A stretch of 64,000 nucleotides of DNA from Caproiciproducens galactitolivorans (lineage in GTDB: Bacteria; Bacillota; Clostridia; Oscillospirales; Acutalibacteraceae). Positions 63,000-64,000 of the stretch are shown here, piece by piece. Made by a program: the position numbers and the translations under genes. The notes under the pieces were generated by a model, which did no database searches, was not told where the DNA came from, and saw only the letters and a program-made list of their open reading frames with translations. The DNA lies in NCBI RefSeq assembly GCF_026672255.1, contig NZ_JAPOHA010000007.1, positions 3,291 through 67,290 of the forward strand, in the 5' to 3' direction. Within the stretch, counting starts at the first letter, position 1. Every line of letters starts with the position of its first letter.

Positions 63000-64000
63000 A
63001 TGTCAAGACACTTTTTTACTTCCGAGTCTGTTACGGAAGGGCATCCGGACAAAATGTGCGACCAGATCGCCGATGCCGTGCTGGATGAAATTATCGCACA
63101 GGACCCGCAGGCCCATGTCGCCTGTGAAGTTACCGCTACAACCGGTGTTATCCATGTGATGGGGGAAATCTCCACGGAATGCTATGTCGATATCCCCGCG
63201 ATTGCCCGGCAGGTGGTGCGGGACATCGGTTATGATAACCCGGCCTACGGCTTTGACGGAAACACCTGCGGCGTGATCACTTCCATCGACGTTCAGTCAC
63301 CCGATATTGCCATGGGCGTAAATCAGTCCTTTGAGGCAAAGCAGGGCGCAACCGACGAGAATGATTTAATCGGTGCGGGAGATCAGGGAATGATGTTCGG
63401 GTATGCCTGCAATGAAACGCCGGAGCTGATGCCGCTCGCCATATCGCTTGCGCACAAGCTTTCCAAGCGCCTGAGTGAAGTCCGCAAGGACAAAACACTC
63501 TCCTATTTAAGGCCGGACGGAAAAACGCAGGTAACGGTTGAATACGAAGGGGACGAGCCTGTTCGTGTGGACACCGTCGTCGTATCCACCCAGCATGACC
63601 CCGACGTTACACTGGAGCAAATCCGGAAAGATATTATTGCCAAGGTTATCAAACCGATTATTCCGGATAAGTGGATCGATGATAAAACAAAGTTCTATGT
63701 CAATCCGACCGGCCGCTTTGTAATCGGCGGACCGGTCGGCGACAGCGGACTGACCGGCAGAAAAATCATCGTTGACACTTACGGCGGTTACGGCAGGCAC
63801 GGAGGCGGCTCTTTCTCCGGTAAGGATCCGACCAAGGTTGACCGTTCCGCGGCTTACGCGGCGCGCTACGCTGCGAAAAACGTGGTTGCGGCGGGTTTAG
63901 CCAAAAAATGTGAAATCCAGCTTGCCTATGCGATCGGTGTAGCCAGACCGGTTTCCGTTATGGTCGAGACATTCGGAACGTCAAAATACAGCAACGACGA
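63000..64000 (+). CDS. metK: S-adenosylmethionine synthetase (3' end cut by the window)
   Basis: Starts at ATG 63000 behind AGGAGGAAAG and runs open to the window edge (333 codons, no stop). [36 protein letters not shown] (ATP/methionine site) and [20 protein letters not shown] (P-loop-like) are intact. It makes SAM from methionine and ATP. It is regulated by the riboswitch upstream. Confidence 0.96.
   Translation, partial: MSRHFFTSESVTEGHPDKMCDQIADAVLDEIIAQDPQAHVACEVTATTGVIHVMGEISTECYVDIPAIARQVVRDIGYDNPAYGFDGNTCGVITSIDVQSPDIAMGVNQSFEAKQGATDENDLIGAGDQGMMFGYACNETPELMPLAISLAHKLSKRLSEVRKDKTLSYLRPDGKTQVTVEYEGDEPVRVDTVVVSTQHDPDVTLEQIRKDIIAKVIKPIIPDKWIDDKTKFYVNPTGRFVIGGPVGDSGLTGRKIIVDTYGGYGRHGGGSFSGKDPTKVDRSAAYAARYAAKNVVAAGLAKKCEIQLAYAIGVARPVSVMVETFGTSKYSND

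Overview
The window looks like the chromosome of a spore-forming, low-to-mid-GC Clostridia bacterium, probably of the Oscillospiraceae/Ruminococcaceae type. Evidence for this: SpoVT, a T-box leader, S-box and RFN riboswitches, a Bacillus/Clostridium-type pyruvate kinase with a C-terminal PEP-utiliser domain, an Ior/PaaK operon, and an rpoB-rpoC-rpsL-rpsG-fusA-tuf block. The family assignment is inference. Host genes are clearly richer in GC than the stretch from about 4.0 to 18.7 kb, which is strikingly AT-rich.

Layout. (1) 1-3.7 kb: the right end of a first mobile element, probably a prophage. It holds the last codons of a SPOR-like lysin, a terminator, then four overlapping genes: an HTH/zinc protein, a SHOCT-like protein and two different large serine recombinases. 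(2) 4.0-18.7 kb: a second integrated element of about 14.7 kb in a tRNA-Pro(GGG) gene, bounded by a 39-bp duplication of the tRNA 5' half. A tyrosine integrase sits beside the right copy and matching inverted-repeat arm sites lie near both ends. It encodes a portal, large terminase, probable small terminase, HK97-type capsid protein, scaffold, probable connector, an Ig-domain neck-like protein, a BhlA-like holin and a primase. I find no tail, tape-measure, baseplate, endolysin or head-protease gene. It resembles a capsid-forming satellite rather than a whole phage. (3) 18.9-23 kb: accessory genes, namely an S24-like remnant, a candidate structured RNA, a lipase, a complete candidate type I toxin-antitoxin locus, spoVT and an AraC/GyrI-like regulator. 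(4) 23-27.2 kb: a T-box-controlled iorA-iorB-paaK operon for aryl-pyruvate oxidation. (5) 27.3-48.3 kb: housekeeping genes, including an AI-2E-type exporter, two M15 peptidase paralogs (one apparently catalytically dead), gltX-glnS, birA, prfA-tsaC-coaE-lytic transglycosylase-M18 aminopeptidase, pyk, rpmE, yigZ, a dGTPase-like gene, and dnaG-rpoD-rrf2. (6) 48.4-60.6 kb: the transcription/translation block rpoB, rpoC, rpsL, rpsG, fusA, tuf. (7) 60.7-64 kb: a CapA-like protein, the FMN riboswitch with ribU, and the SAM-I riboswitch with a truncated metK.

How the parts work together. The tRNA-Pro element seems to bring its own promoter and tRNA 5' half, so the tRNA stays functional after insertion; the displaced host promoter now points at the integrase, with a strong hairpin terminator in between. 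The element's non-coding parts carry five copies of a 43-bp repeat around the holin and a 1.1-kb AT-rich region with several inverted repeats. These are candidates for replication, packaging or regulatory signals. The most interesting signals are the head-only element, its repeat array, the type I toxin-antitoxin locus with a non-ATG start, and the M15 pseudo-enzyme.
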